Positions 1 to 8,943 are shown, counted from the first letter of the stretch. The stretch is DNA of 64,000 nucleotides from CAG-390 sp964522215 (GCA_964522215.1 CAZFVR010000007.1:5417-69416), one strand, 5' to 3'. A program made the numbers and translations. Notes: generated from the letters alone by a model not told the origin.

Positions 1-37
1 ATTGTTATCATTAATTATTCAGAAAGGACCAAAAAGA

Positions 38-478
38 ATGAAAAACAACACCCAAACGGCATCGCCGAAGCGTATACGCAGGCTCATGCGCCGCGCATTC
101 AGGCTCACCCTGGCAACAGCCGCGGCGGTATCTGTATTCAGGCTCTCGCTGTACGCCGAGGAACAGCGCCGCGATCGCATACGCCGCGAACAGCGCCGCT
201 CTACGGCCATGACCATGCTTTTGGGGCTTACCGCCATCGGCGCATTGATCGCCGCATTTGCATCCGCCATTGCCGAATTAAAACGGAAAAACGGCGGGTA
301 CGCCATTGACCTTTTTGACCGCGATGAATACGACATCGTTTCTCCCGACGAGGAGGACGAGCTGGAAAGCATAATGCACGGCGAGCTTGACGGTAAAAGT
401 GACGACACCGAGGATGCATCCACCCTCCCCGGCGAACACATTCCCGTTGACGATGAGGCAACGGTCGAGAATTATTGA
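38..478 (+). CDS. Small membrane protein with acidic tail, function unknown
   Basis: I do not recognise a family. The ATG at 38 is preceded by AGAAAGGA and gives 146 residues. The first 20 residues are very basic (Lys/Arg rich). A moderately hydrophobic stretch at about residues 22-39 and a clear membrane segment at about 58-80 (starting MTMLLGLTAIGALIAAF) flank an Arg-rich segment. The C-terminal third is strongly acidic (runs such as SPDEEDELES). This charge pattern suggests an inner-membrane protein with a charged soluble tail. A strong terminator follows directly, so it ends its transcription unit. The upstream context lies outside the window, so the gene may be the last of an operon. Confidence 0.6.
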   Translation: MKNNTQTASPKRIRRLMRRAFRLTLATAAAVSVFRLSLYAEEQRRDRIRREQRRSTAMTMLLGLTAIGALIAAFASAIAELKRKNGGYAIDLFDRDEYDIVSPDEEDELESIMHGELDGKSDDTEDASTLPGEHIPVDDEATVENY

Positions 479-485
479 CCAATAT

Positions 486-535
486 CGGGGCTGCCTGCGG
501 AGGATATCCGCAGGCAGCCCCGAGTTTGTTTTTTC
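486..535 (+). terminator. Rho-independent terminator
   Basis: Perfect 16-bp stem (486-501 pairing with 507-521/522), 5-nt loop, then a T-rich tract with TTTGTTTTTT. It closes the unit of the small membrane protein. Confidence 0.9.
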
Positions 536-604
536 TCGTGGCTTGGTATATGGATCAATGCGCTTCCGCAACCTGCGGTTGACAAATATTCCACTAATAA
601 TTGC

Positions 605-633
605 TTGATTTGCAAAGCGATGTGTGGTATCAT
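605..633 (+). promoter_or_regulatory. SigA-like promoter of the HTH-GlmM gene
   Basis: TTGATT at 605-610, 17-nt spacer, TATCAT at 628-633. It leaves a leader of about 140 nt before the ATG at 782. The leader has GC-rich inverted segments at about 730-765 that could fold, but I recognise no riboswitch class. Confidence 0.6.
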
Positions 634-781
634 ATACTTATATAAATATCAATATCGGATCTATCGCAAAAACACTGTTGATCCTAAAAGTGCGGTAAAT
701 AGCTCAAAAACAGAGTTAAATCCCATTTGCCGCGCGGCCGCGGGAAATGCGCCTGCGGCAGGAAAGGACCTTGGCAACCAA

Positions 782-2440
782 ATGACGATCGGCGAAAAGA
801 TCACACACCTTCGCATTGCCAACAAAATTTCACAAGAGCAGCTGGCGGAAAAGCTTGGCGTGTCGCGCCAGTCTGTTTCAAAGTGGGAGATGGATCAATC
901 CCTCCCCCACATCGACAAAGCCATGCTGATCTGCGACCTGTTTTCACTGAGCGCCGATGAACTTTTGCGCAACGATATAACCCTCCACCGCAACACAGAC
1001 GGCAGCGGCGATGATGCCCCCGCCGCATCGATAACTCCCAGCACACAAAAAAACAAATATTTCGGGACTGACGGCTTTCGCGGCGAGGCGAACGTAACGC
1101 TCACCTCGGCGCACGCCTACAAGGTCGGTCGTTTTCTCGGCTGGTACTACGCCTCCCCGCTCTCCGGCTGCCGCAAGTCCGGCTACCGACCGCGCATCGT
1201 GATAGGCAAGGATACACGGCGTTCAAGCTACATGCTTGAATATTCCCTTGTTGCGGGCATAACAGCATCCGGAGCTGATGCGTATATGCTGCACGTCACC
1301 ACCACTCCGAGTGTGACGTATGTTACAAAGCAGGACGAGTTTGACTGCGGCGTTATGATATCCGCCTCACATAATCCCTACTACGACAACGGCATCAAGC
1401 TTATAAACCGCTACGGTGAAAAGATAGACGATGCCGCCGCATCCCTCATTGAGGCATACATTGACGGCGATCTGGCACGCCTTGGAATAGTGGGAGATGA
1501 TCTGCCCCTTGCGCGTCGCGATCGCGTGGGCGGGATAGTTGACTATGTTGCGGGCCGTAACAGATACGTTGGTTATCTCATATCCGTTGCATCGCACTCC
1601 TACCGTTCGCTCAAGGTAGGGCTTGACTGCGCCAACGGCTCTTCTTGGATGATAGCAAAGGCGGTATTTGACGCACTCGGTGCGCAGACCTATCTCATGG
1701 GTGCTTCCCCCGACGGCACAAATATCAACCTTGACTGCGGCTCAACTCACATCGATGCGCTTCGCCGCTTTGTGCGGGAGAATCATCTTGACGTTGGCTT
1801 TGCCTTTGACGGTGATGCCGACCGCTGTATAGCGGTTGACGAAAAGGGCGCGGAGGTTAGCGGCGACCACATCATCTATATCCTTGCCAAGCGACTGAAG
1901 GAAAAGGGCAATCTTGACTTTAACACCGTAGTGGCAACGATAATGTCAAACAGCGGACTTATTGCCGCACTTGAAGCGGAGGGGATAAACTGTGCCCTCA
2001 CCGCAGTTGGCGACAGGTTCGTTTACGAATGCATGCAGCAAAACGGCTACAGGCTCGGCGGTGAGCAATCGGGGCATATAATCCTCAAAAAATACGCGAC
2101 CACGGGCGACGGCATCCTGACCGCCATTATGATAACAGAGGAGATGCTGGACAGAAAGACCACCCTCTCCAAGCTTGCAAAGCCTGTAAAGCTCTACCCG
2201 CAGGTGTGCAAGAATATAAAGGTCACCTCAAAGCCCGCCGTAACTGCAGACGAGGAGGTGTGCCGCAAGCTTGCCGAAATAAATGATCAGATAGGCGGGC
2301 AGGGCAGGATCCTTTTGCGCGAATCGGGTACAGAACCCGTCATTCGCATTATGGTGGAATGCGAGGATGCCGAGGAGTGCGAGGCTTATGCCCAACGCCT
2401 TGCTGCGGTGATAAAAAAACGTGGGTACTGCTGTGACTGA
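782..2440 (+). CDS. glmM: XRE-type HTH domain fused to phosphoglucosamine mutase
   Basis: The enzyme part converts glucosamine-6-phosphate to glucosamine-1-phosphate for UDP-GlcNAc and peptidoglycan synthesis. From the ATG at 782 the product has 552 residues. Residues 1-60 form an XRE/Cro-type helix-turn-helix (QEQLAEKLGVSRQSVSKWE). After a Ser/Ala/Thr-rich linker the mutase starts at KYFGTDGFRGE (about residue 93). All hallmark motifs are present: the phosphoserine loop SASHNP (about 196), metal loop DGDADR (about 343), sugar loop GGEQSGH and phosphate loop RESGTEP (about 513). The linker has no in-frame ATG from which a separate GlmM could start, so the fusion looks genuine. The next gene overlaps its stop codon. 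SD-like GGAAAGG lies 14 nt upstream, rather far. A plausible reading is an enzyme that also regulates its own operon, but DNA binding is inferred only. Confidence is high for the enzyme family and moderate for exact sugar specificity (phosphomannomutase relatives share the motifs). Confidence 0.88.
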   Translation: MTIGEKITHLRIANKISQEQLAEKLGVSRQSVSKWEMDQSLPHIDKAMLICDLFSLSADELLRNDITLHRNTDGSGDDAPAASITPSTQKNKYFGTDGFRGEANVTLTSAHAYKVGRFLGWYYASPLSGCRKSGYRPRIVIGKDTRRSSYMLEYSLVAGITASGADAYMLHVTTTPSVTYVTKQDEFDCGVMISASHNPYYDNGIKLINRYGEKIDDAAASLIEAYIDGDLARLGIVGDDLPLARRDRVGGIVDYVAGRNRYVGYLISVASHSYRSLKVGLDCANGSSWMIAKAVFDALGAQTYLMGASPDGTNINLDCGSTHIDALRRFVRENHLDVGFAFDGDADRCIAVDEKGAEVSGDHIIYILAKRLKEKGNLDFNTVVATIMSNSGLIAALEAEGINCALTAVGDRFVYECMQQNGYRLGGEQSGHIILKKYATTGDGILTAIMITEEMLDRKTTLSKLAKPVKLYPQVCKNIKVTSKPAVTADEEVCRKLAEINDQIGGQGRILLRESGTEPVIRIMVECEDAEECEAYAQRLAAVIKKRGYCCD

Positions 2441-3107
2441 TAGCATAAGAACTGTTGAGCTTTTCTCGGCGATACCTGCGCTTCTGCGCCAACTGCTTGA
2501 CAGCACCGAGTACCCGTGGGAAGCTCTGCCTCGCATTGCGGGATATATTGATGAGCTTTTTCGGCGCGGCATTGACGGCTATACTCAACTCTCCCCCGGC
2601 GTTTTGGTGGGGCGTGATGTAAAAATTGCCTCCACCGCAACGATAGAGGGCACGGCGATACTTGGGGACGGCACCACCCTTCGCCCCGGCGCATATCTTC
2701 GCGGCGGTGTATTTGCGGGGGAGGGTTGCGTGATAGGCAACTCCACCGAGCTTAAAAATTGCATTTTGATGGATCACGTGCAGGTGCCGCATTATAACTA
2801 CGTTGGTGATTCGATCCTCGGCTGTCGTGCGCACATGGGCGCTGGGGCGGTATGCTCTAACCTAAAATCAGACGGTCGCGCCGTGGTCGTCCACTGTCGC
2901 AACGGCAGAAATATAGACACCGGGCTTCGCAAGTTCGGTGCAATACTCGGGGATAGTGCCGACATAGGCTGCGGGTGCGTTTTAAGCCCCGGTGCAGTGA
3001 TCGGCAAAGGTACATCCGTCTATCCGCTGACTCATCTGCGCGGCGTGATCCCCGCGGGATGTATAGTCAAAGGTGCCGCAGATATAGTTGAACGAGAAAT
3101 AAGATAA
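2421..3107 (+). CDS. Left-handed beta-helix acyltransferase, GlmU C-domain-like
   Basis: A 228-residue protein of hexapeptide repeats. Its middle resembles the acetyltransferase half of GlmU: an HYNYVGDSILG block corresponds to the catalytic His loop of GlmU (KxxHLxYxGDAxxG), followed by GAGAVCSN, matching GAGTITxN. There is no N-terminal pyrophosphorylase domain. It overlaps the end of the glmM gene, and GlmM makes glucosamine-1-phosphate, the substrate of the GlmU acetyltransferase step, so an acetyltransferase acting next in the pathway is the natural inference. Alternatively it may act on another nucleotide-sugar substrate. The GTG at 2421 or the GTG at 2433 may be the start; both overlap the upstream stop, implying translational coupling. 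A terminator follows at 3151. Confidence 0.8.
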   Translation: MGTAVTDSIRTVELFSAIPALLRQLLDSTEYPWEALPRIAGYIDELFRRGIDGYTQLSPGVLVGRDVKIASTATIEGTAILGDGTTLRPGAYLRGGVFAGEGCVIGNSTELKNCILMDHVQVPHYNYVGDSILGCRAHMGAGAVCSNLKSDGRAVVVHCRNGRNIDTGLRKFGAILGDSADIGCGCVLSPGAVIGKGTSVYPLTHLRGVIPAGCIVKGAADIVEREIR

Positions 3108-3150
3108 CTCGGCACGCTGTCCAAAATGCCGATAGCAAACAACGCAAAAC

Positions 3151-3195
3151 GGCGGTAAAAGCCTTACGGTTTTTACCGCCATATTTTTTATCTTT
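3151..3195 (+). terminator. Rho-independent terminator
   Basis: A 10-bp perfect stem (GGCGGTAAAA with TTTTACCGCC) with a 10-nt loop, followed by an A/T tract rich in T. It ends the glmM unit. Confidence 0.8.
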
Positions 3196-3225
3196 TTATT
3201 TATTATTACGTTAACTTCTTTTTGC

Positions 3226-3254
3226 TTGACAAAACTTTTTGCATATGTTAATAT
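3226..3254 (+). promoter_or_regulatory. SigA-like promoter of the LRR-SPFH-ATPase operon
   Basis: Perfect TTGACA at 3226-3231, 17-nt spacer, TAATAT at 3249-3254. A small GATCCG/CGGATC hairpin (about 3283-3304) sits just before the GGAGG ribosome binding site of the first gene. Confidence 0.75.
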
Positions 3255-3315
3255 ATACATATATAATTTTTATCTATATTAAGATCCGAACTTTCGGGCG
3301 GATCGGAGGCAAAAA

Positions 3316-4596
3316 ATGAAAAGATACAAAAGGTGTGCGGCGTGTCTTTCCGCCGCAGCTGTAATACTTACATCCCTGCTCTGCCTTGGCGGGTGCGGGC
3401 TGTTATCCGACAGCACGGTATACGCAAAGGTATCCGAGGGCATCATATCCGCGGACGGTTTTATCTATGACCTTTATGAGAACGGCGAGGCGGAGATCGT
3501 GGGATATGACGGCGAGCCGCCCTGCCACCTCATTATCCCCGATAAGCTTGACGGACATGCCGTGGCTGCAATAGGCACAGGCGCGTTTGCTAATGATACA
3601 TCCATCCTGCACCTGACGATAGGGGGCAACGTGCGCCGCATAAAGGCGGGCGGGTTTAAAAATTGCCTTTCACTTGTAGCAGTGGATGGCGGTGAGGGTC
3701 TGCAAAGCATAGGAGATTCAGCCTTTGCCGATTGCGCATCGCTCAGTGCCATAGCTCCGTTGACTGCGGTAAAGACGGTTGACGGCGCGGCGTTCTTTGG
3801 GTGCATATCCCTCTCCGCCGCCCCGGGAGCAGCCACCGCCGAACACATAGGCGCACAGGCGTACTTTGGGTGCACCGCGATAAACAGCGTGTCGCTCTCA
3901 CCCGATATCAAAGAGCTTGGCGATTACGCCTTTGGCGGTTGTACATCTATCGCCATAGCGGATCTCGGCGGACTTGTGTCTGTTCCCGATGGTGCTTTTT
4001 CGGATTGCACCGCTCTTTCCACCGTTAGTCTTAACAAAAAGACTACTCATATAGGTGCCAAAGCCTTTGGCGGTTGCACACGCCTTGCGGATATTTCCGT
4101 CCCCGCATCCGTCACATCCGTCGGCGTACGCGCCCTCTACGGCACGGCATGGCTCAACAGCCGCACCGAGAATTTTGTGGTGATAGGTCGCGGCGTGCTC
4201 ATCTCATATCGCGGCGAGGATACGAATGTTGAGATACCCTCCGATGTGAGGGTAATTGCCGATGCCTTCAGCGGCTCCGAGACGCTTCGCGCGGTAAACA
4301 TTGGCGGAAAGGTCCGTATGATATCCGATTATGCATTCTCCGGCTGTACCTCGCTCGGTCGCGTGGAGATGACCGGCAAGGTCACGGAGATAGCCGAGGG
4401 TGCATTTTCCGGCTGCACCGGGCTGTCTGTTGTCTACCTGCCCGCATCGCTCACCGCGGTCGGCAAAAATGCATTTTACGGTTGCCGCAACCTTACCTCC
4501 GTCAATTTCGGCGGGTCTGCCGGCAAATGGAACAAGATCGCCTTCGCGGACGGTAACGGTTCTCTCTCCGGCGTTTCCTGCAACACCAAGCCATAA
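3316..4596 (+). CDS. LRR_5 (BspA-like) lipoprotein 1
   Basis: A 426-residue surface lipoprotein. The N-terminus has a basic start, a hydrophobic core and the lipobox LGGC (Cys at about residue 27). The rest is built of BspA/treponemal LRR_5-type repeats of about 22-23 residues with the pattern AFxxCxxLxxVxLxxxLxxIGxxAF; more than ten can be counted, the central ones interrupted by a non-repeat block near LYGTAWLNSRTENFVVI. Such repeats usually mediate protein-protein binding outside the cell. GGAGG lies 6-7 nt before the ATG. It is followed 48 nt downstream by a paralogue and then by SPFH genes on the same strand, suggesting one operon. The ligand is unknown. Confidence 0.85.
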   Translation: MKRYKRCAACLSAAAVILTSLLCLGGCGLLSDSTVYAKVSEGIISADGFIYDLYENGEAEIVGYDGEPPCHLIIPDKLDGHAVAAIGTGAFANDTSILHLTIGGNVRRIKAGGFKNCLSLVAVDGGEGLQSIGDSAFADCASLSAIAPLTAVKTVDGAAFFGCISLSAAPGAATAEHIGAQAYFGCTAINSVSLSPDIKELGDYAFGGCTSIAIADLGGLVSVPDGAFSDCTALSTVSLNKKTTHIGAKAFGGCTRLADISVPASVTSVGVRALYGTAWLNSRTENFVVIGRGVLISYRGEDTNVEIPSDVRVIADAFSGSETLRAVNIGGKVRMISDYAFSGCTSLGRVEMTGKVTEIAEGAFSGCTGLSVVYLPASLTAVGKNAFYGCRNLTSVNFGGSAGKWNKIAFADGNGSLSGVSCNTKP

Positions 4597-4644
4597 TTAC
4601 GCCCAAGCAATACCCAAATCTGCCCTAAAGTTGAGGATAAAAAG

Positions 4645-5670
4645 ATGAAAATAAAACGCATCCTATCTATCACAGCATTAATGCTTGCCGCGGTGCTTAC
4701 CACCATCGGCTTAACATCCTGCGCCAAAAAGGATGATCCCCTGCCGACCCAGCGCACGCCCGATGAGTCGGAAGCATTCGCCTTTGGTGCTTACACGTAT
4801 ATAAAAAACACGGATGGCACAGCCATCATAACCGCCTACAGCGGGAGCGAAACAGCAGTGGTCATGCCGACGATGCTTGATGGTTTCAGCGTTGTTGGAA
4901 TAGGCGCGGGCGCGTTTGCCGAAAACGAGACGATCACATCGCTGACCCTGCCCGCCGACCTTGAGACGATAGACGAGTACGCGTTTGCCTACTGCTCGGC
5001 GCTCTCGCGCATCGATATTCCCGGCAAAAAGCTTTGGAAGATCGGCGCAGCGGCGTTTGTAGCCACCCCATGGCTTGCCTCAATGACAGACGAGTTTGCC
5101 GTGATCGGTCAAGGCGTACTGCTGAAATATCAGGGGCGCGGCGGGTACGTTGAGATACCGAGCGGTGTGAGATACATCACCGATGCCTTTACAATGAACG
5201 AAAGCGTAACCTGCATCAGCATGCCGGATTCGGTAAGATACATAGGCGACAGCGCCTTTGCATACTGCACCGAGCTGCGTCGCGTTGAATTTGGCAGCGG
5301 GCTTATATCGATCGGCAGATCGGCATTTGAGGGTTGCGAAGCTCTGCCGACCATCACCCTTGGCGATTCGCTGACTACGATCGATGAATACGCATTCCGC
5401 GATTGCTACCAACTCTCCTATGCAAGGCTCGGTCGTTCGGTGGAGAGGATCGCCACCGGCGCGTTCTTCGGCACGCAGCGTCTCAAGGTCATCTACCTGC
5501 CCGCATCGCTGAAATATATTGAAAACGATGCCTTTGCCGATTGTTTTTCCCTCTCACTGTTGCTTTACGAGTCAGATGATGCGGCGTTTGAAGCAATAGA
5601 ATGCGCCACAAGCAACTATATTCTAACAGAGGCCGAGCGCCGCTGTAATTATTCCGGAGGCATAGAATAA
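4645..5670 (+). CDS. LRR_5 (BspA-like) lipoprotein 2
   Basis: A 341-residue paralogue of the preceding gene. Signal peptide with lipobox LTSC (Cys at about residue 26), then LRR_5 repeats, with the same non-repeat block (TPWLASMTDEFAVIGQGVLL) in the middle as in lipoprotein 1 (there WLNSRTENFVVIGRGVL). The shared block shows a recent duplication followed by loss of several repeats. The stop codon is one base before the ATG of the first SPFH gene, so the two are almost certainly co-translated. I infer that it is a surface component working with the SPFH proteins; no function is established from sequence. Confidence 0.85.
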   Translation: MKIKRILSITALMLAAVLTTIGLTSCAKKDDPLPTQRTPDESEAFAFGAYTYIKNTDGTAIITAYSGSETAVVMPTMLDGFSVVGIGAGAFAENETITSLTLPADLETIDEYAFAYCSALSRIDIPGKKLWKIGAAAFVATPWLASMTDEFAVIGQGVLLKYQGRGGYVEIPSGVRYITDAFTMNESVTCISMPDSVRYIGDSAFAYCTELRRVEFGSGLISIGRSAFEGCEALPTITLGDSLTTIDEYAFRDCYQLSYARLGRSVERIATGAFFGTQRLKVIYLPASLKYIENDAFADCFSLSLLLYESDDAAFEAIECATSNYILTEAERRCNYSGGIE

Positions 5671-5671
5671 A

Positions 5672-7537
5672 ATGAAAGCAAAACACGGCGCGGCGGCACT
5701 TGCCGCCTCGGCAGTGCTGGGCGCATCCGCCGTTTTGATGCTCGTCTTTTACGGTCGGGAACGGTATCTGCCGTTTATGCTCACCGCAATATCCACTGCT
5801 GTCTACTTTGCGGTCGGAGTCATTCTTTGCGCGGCATCAGTCCTCAAGCGAGGCGCAGCAGGAAAGCAACAGGCTGCTCAAACGCCCGAGACACCCAACA
5901 CAGCCGAAATGTCCAAAGCGACCACCCCACATGAGGTTGCCGACGGAGCGGAAACGATGGACGGCGATACGGAAACGAAAAAAAGCTCCGCGCAGCAAAA
6001 GCTTCGCGGAGCCGCATCAAACATCGCCCGCCTTTTTGCAGGAGCTTGGCAGTCGATCTGCCGCGCAGGCACTGCCGCCTCGGCACTGCTGATATACGCG
6101 GTATCGGTTGCCGCATGTCTGCTTTGGGTCGTCTTTTACGGCAGGGATACATCCCTTACCGCTCTCACCTATCTTTCTCCGGTGGCACTGTGCGTTATAT
6201 TCGTTATAGCCATTGCGGTAGAAAAATGGTGTCAGCACGAGATGCACTCTGCCGATGATGACCCCTTTGCGCTCTCCTGCCTTACAACCATGCGCTCCGC
6301 CCTCTCCTGCCTGCGGCTTGAGGCGGCACTCGCCGCCATCGCTGCCATAGTTGAGCTTTTGGGGCTTTACCAAACGCGGCGAGCGCTTACGGTGTGTCTT
6401 ACCGTCATCTTTGTGTACAAGCTGATATTTTTGCTGCTATCCCTCACTGTCCTGCTCATAAGGCGGGAATTTGCCGATGCACCGGATCTTTCCGTTCCCG
6501 CGCCGTTTGCGCACGGAGCGCGGCGCGACCTTGGTCTTTTGGGGTATCTTGAGAAGAACACCGGCATCACCATGCGTTCGCTATGGAGCCTTAAGCTTAT
6601 AAAAAGGTTAGCCCCCTACACCGTCATGGCCGCGGCGCTGCTGTTTTGGCTGACAACAGGTCTTGTACAGATAGAAAGCTACGAGGAGGGTGCGCTTTAT
6701 CGTTTTGGCAAGCTCCGTACCGAAACACTCGCCCCCGGCATACACCTGACGCTCCCCTACCCCTTTGACAGAGTTGAGGTATACAATACGCAAAGCATAG
6801 AGCGCACGACTGTTGGATATATCTCCTCAGATAACACGGACAACCTCTGGACCGCCGGTCACGGAAAGAGCGAGTACAAGCTCCTGCTTGGCGGAGGAAA
6901 CGAGCTGGTATCGATAAACCTGCGCATTGAATACAAGATCGGCGATCTTTACCTATACCTCACACGCGGCTCTTCCCCGGATTCTGTATTGCGCGCCATG
7001 GCATACGAGGCCATAACGGCGCGAACGATAAACACAAACCTTTCGGCACTGCTTGCCGCCGACAGGACCGAATTTGCCGAAAGCTTTCGCGCGGATCTTG
7101 AAGCGAGACTTGCGGATCACGAGCTGGGGCTTGACGTGGTAAATGTGGTGCTTGAGAGCATTCACCCACCAATAGAGATTGCCCCTGTTTATCAAGAGAT
7201 AGTGAGTGCGGGTATCAAGGCCGAGCAATATATACTTGATGCCGAGGCAGAGGCCGCGGTAAAGAAGGCAGAAGCGGAGAGTGAGCGCAACACTGCGATC
7301 GACTCTGCAAACGCCGCAAAAAGCACCGCAGTATCCGCCGCACACGCAGAGGTTGCAGAATTTGTTGCCTCACTTGCGGCGGACAGTACCTACCCCGACA
7401 GCTATCGCTATCAAAAATATCTCACCGCCATAACCGGTGCATACGGAAATGCACGGCTGATAATAGTCGGTGAGGGGATAGACGAATCAAGAATATACCT
7501 TGGCAGTCTCACATCCGGCACTGCGGAGAGCCGATAG
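5672..7537 (+). CDS. HflK-like SPFH protein with multi-TM N-terminal module
   Basis: 621 residues. The N-terminal ~270 residues are a membrane module with about six hydrophobic segments; two of its hairpins look duplicated (LMLVFYGRE near residue 22 and LWVVFYGRD near 152). A charged/Ala-rich cytoplasmic linker (about 60-125) separates them. A further TM segment (about 310-330) precedes an SPFH/Band-7 domain of HflK type: YEEGALYRFGKL, PGIHLTLPYPFDRVE, and an Ala/Glu-rich coiled coil near ILDAEAEAAVKKAEAE. Known HflK/HflC proteins form membrane cages that regulate FtsH. No ftsH gene is in the window. It begins one base after the stop of LRR lipoprotein 2 and is followed by two more SPFH genes and a P-type ATPase. 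The length is well above a typical HflK because of the N-terminal module. Confidence 0.8.
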   Translation: MKAKHGAAALAASAVLGASAVLMLVFYGRERYLPFMLTAISTAVYFAVGVILCAASVLKRGAAGKQQAAQTPETPNTAEMSKATTPHEVADGAETMDGDTETKKSSAQQKLRGAASNIARLFAGAWQSICRAGTAASALLIYAVSVAACLLWVVFYGRDTSLTALTYLSPVALCVIFVIAIAVEKWCQHEMHSADDDPFALSCLTTMRSALSCLRLEAALAAIAAIVELLGLYQTRRALTVCLTVIFVYKLIFLLLSLTVLLIRREFADAPDLSVPAPFAHGARRDLGLLGYLEKNTGITMRSLWSLKLIKRLAPYTVMAAALLFWLTTGLVQIESYEEGALYRFGKLRTETLAPGIHLTLPYPFDRVEVYNTQSIERTTVGYISSDNTDNLWTAGHGKSEYKLLLGGGNELVSINLRIEYKIGDLYLYLTRGSSPDSVLRAMAYEAITARTINTNLSALLAADRTEFAESFRADLEARLADHELGLDVVNVVLESIHPPIEIAPVYQEIVSAGIKAEQYILDAEAEAAVKKAEAESERNTAIDSANAAKSTAVSAAHAEVAEFVASLAADSTYPDSYRYQKYLTAITGAYGNARLIIVGEGIDESRIYLGSLTSGTAESR

Positions 7538-7630
7538 GGCAGTCGGCGGTCCTCCCGCCAACGGGGCGGGAATCAAAAGTGAAACAAAAAGAAAGGATGC
7601 CCTCGCTCAGGCAAGGGCAACTATCCGACA

Positions 7631-8939
7631 ATGAAAAGCAAAGATAAAAAGATAAATGCAAATACAACACCGAGCAACGGCGGCAACGATGCCGGTGTTA
7701 GTGCCACAGCCACAGCCACAGCCACAGCCNNNNNNNNNNNNNNNNNNNNNNNNNNNNNNNNNNNNNNNNNNNNNNNNNNNNNNNNNNNNNNNNNNNNNNN
7801 NNNNNNNNNNNNNNNNNNNNNNNNNNNNNGCCACAGCCACAGCCACAGCCACAGCCTCACGCGGCGGCGCGGCATCGCACATATTTAAGATCCTGATAGC
7901 AGCGGCGCTGGTAATAGTACTGGGCTATTTCGGATTCACCTGCGAGGTGCGGGAGGGCGGCTGTGCCGTCATCCTGCGCTTTGGAGCGGTCAGGGGCGAG
8001 ATAACAGAAGCGGGGCTTTACGCGCGTTTGCCTTGGCCGTTTGAAACCGTCGTCAAGTATGACAGCCGCCTGCAGTACCTTGAATCGGATAACCTTGAAA
8101 CAACAACGGAAGATAAAAGAAATGTGATAATACAGTCCTACGCCACATGGAAGATAAGCGAACCTGTTTTGTATCACAACAGCGTGGGCGCGCGCGGCGT
8201 GGCGGATGCCTATATCAAGGATCAGGTATTCAGCGCCACCAACAGCGTAATGGGCGGCTATAAGCTGACGGGTCTTGTATCCCTCAACAGCGAAGAGCTT
8301 AAGATAGAGCAGATACAAAACGAGATATGTGCCCGCGTGAGAGAGAACTGCAAAAAGAATTACGGCATATATATAAATGATGTCAGCATATTACGGCTCT
8401 CACTGCCCGATACAAACCTGGAGAGCGTGTTTGAGCAGATGCGTGCGGACAGGCAAAAGGACATAGATACGATAATTGCAAACGCACAGCGCGATGCCAA
8501 TGCAATAATATCCTCAGCCGAGGCCGAGGCTGCAGCGATCATTGCCGACGGCACGACAGCCGCCGCAGAGATCAAAGCACAGACAGAAACAGAGGTCGCT
8601 CGCATTTATGCCGAGGCACAGGCCGCAAATATAGAGCTTTACCGCTTTTTGCGCGAGCTGGACGCGGTGGTATCCTCTGTCGGAGAGAGCACCGTACTTG
8701 TGGTAAAGACCGACGCCTACCCCTTTAACATTCTCAGCGGCTACGGCAGTTACATCAGCTCGAAGGATGACGTGAGCGGCGAGACGGTGATAGATGACCT
8801 CACATATATCCTGACCAAGCTTCCGGAGGCTGACCGCGAGGCACTGATATCTGCGATATCCGCATTGATAGCCGATGCGGGAGGCGTAGCTCCCGTATCT
8901 CCCGCTCAGAGCCAAGCATCCGACACGGCAGGAGCGTGA
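7631..8939 (+). CDS. HflC-like SPFH protein with Ala-Thr repeat linker (contains assembly gap)
   Basis: The start is the ATG at 7631; the first residues run MKSKDKKINANTTPSNGG, then an Ala-Thr repeat encoded by GCCACA units enters the 100-N gap. After the gap the same repeat continues and leads into a TM segment (FKILIAAALVIVLGYFGF) and a complete SPFH domain (GGCAVILRFGAVRGE, GLYARLPWPFETV), a coiled coil rich in Ala/Glu, and a hydrophilic tail. The two sides of the gap are in different frames as printed, but the 100 Ns are a placeholder of unknown true length and the repeat unit is 6 bp, so I treat this as one gene rather than a pseudogene. It ends 4 nt before the next SPFH gene. Its role is probably as partner of the other two SPFH proteins in a hetero-oligomer. 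Confidence 0.78.
7703..7856 (+). repeat. (GCCACA)n hexanucleotide repeat interrupted by a 100-N gap
   Basis: 27 nt of perfect GCCACA repeat on each side (7703-7729 and 7830-7856) flank exactly 100 N (7730-7829). The assembler evidently failed to span the repeat, so the real copy number is unknown. It encodes alternating Ala and Thr at the cytoplasmic N-terminus of the second SPFH protein; the 6-bp unit means changes in copy number keep the frame. Confidence 0.95.
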
Positions 8940-8943
8940 GATC

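Noticed and set aside
640..781. Possible glmS-type ribozyme or riboswitch in the glmM leader
   Set aside because: GC-rich inverted segments exist but the conserved ribozyme core could not be found.
7607..7888. Minus-strand frames rich in Ala-Val across the first gap
   Set aside because: Reverse reading of the GCCACA repeat; the plus-strand SPFH gene explains it.
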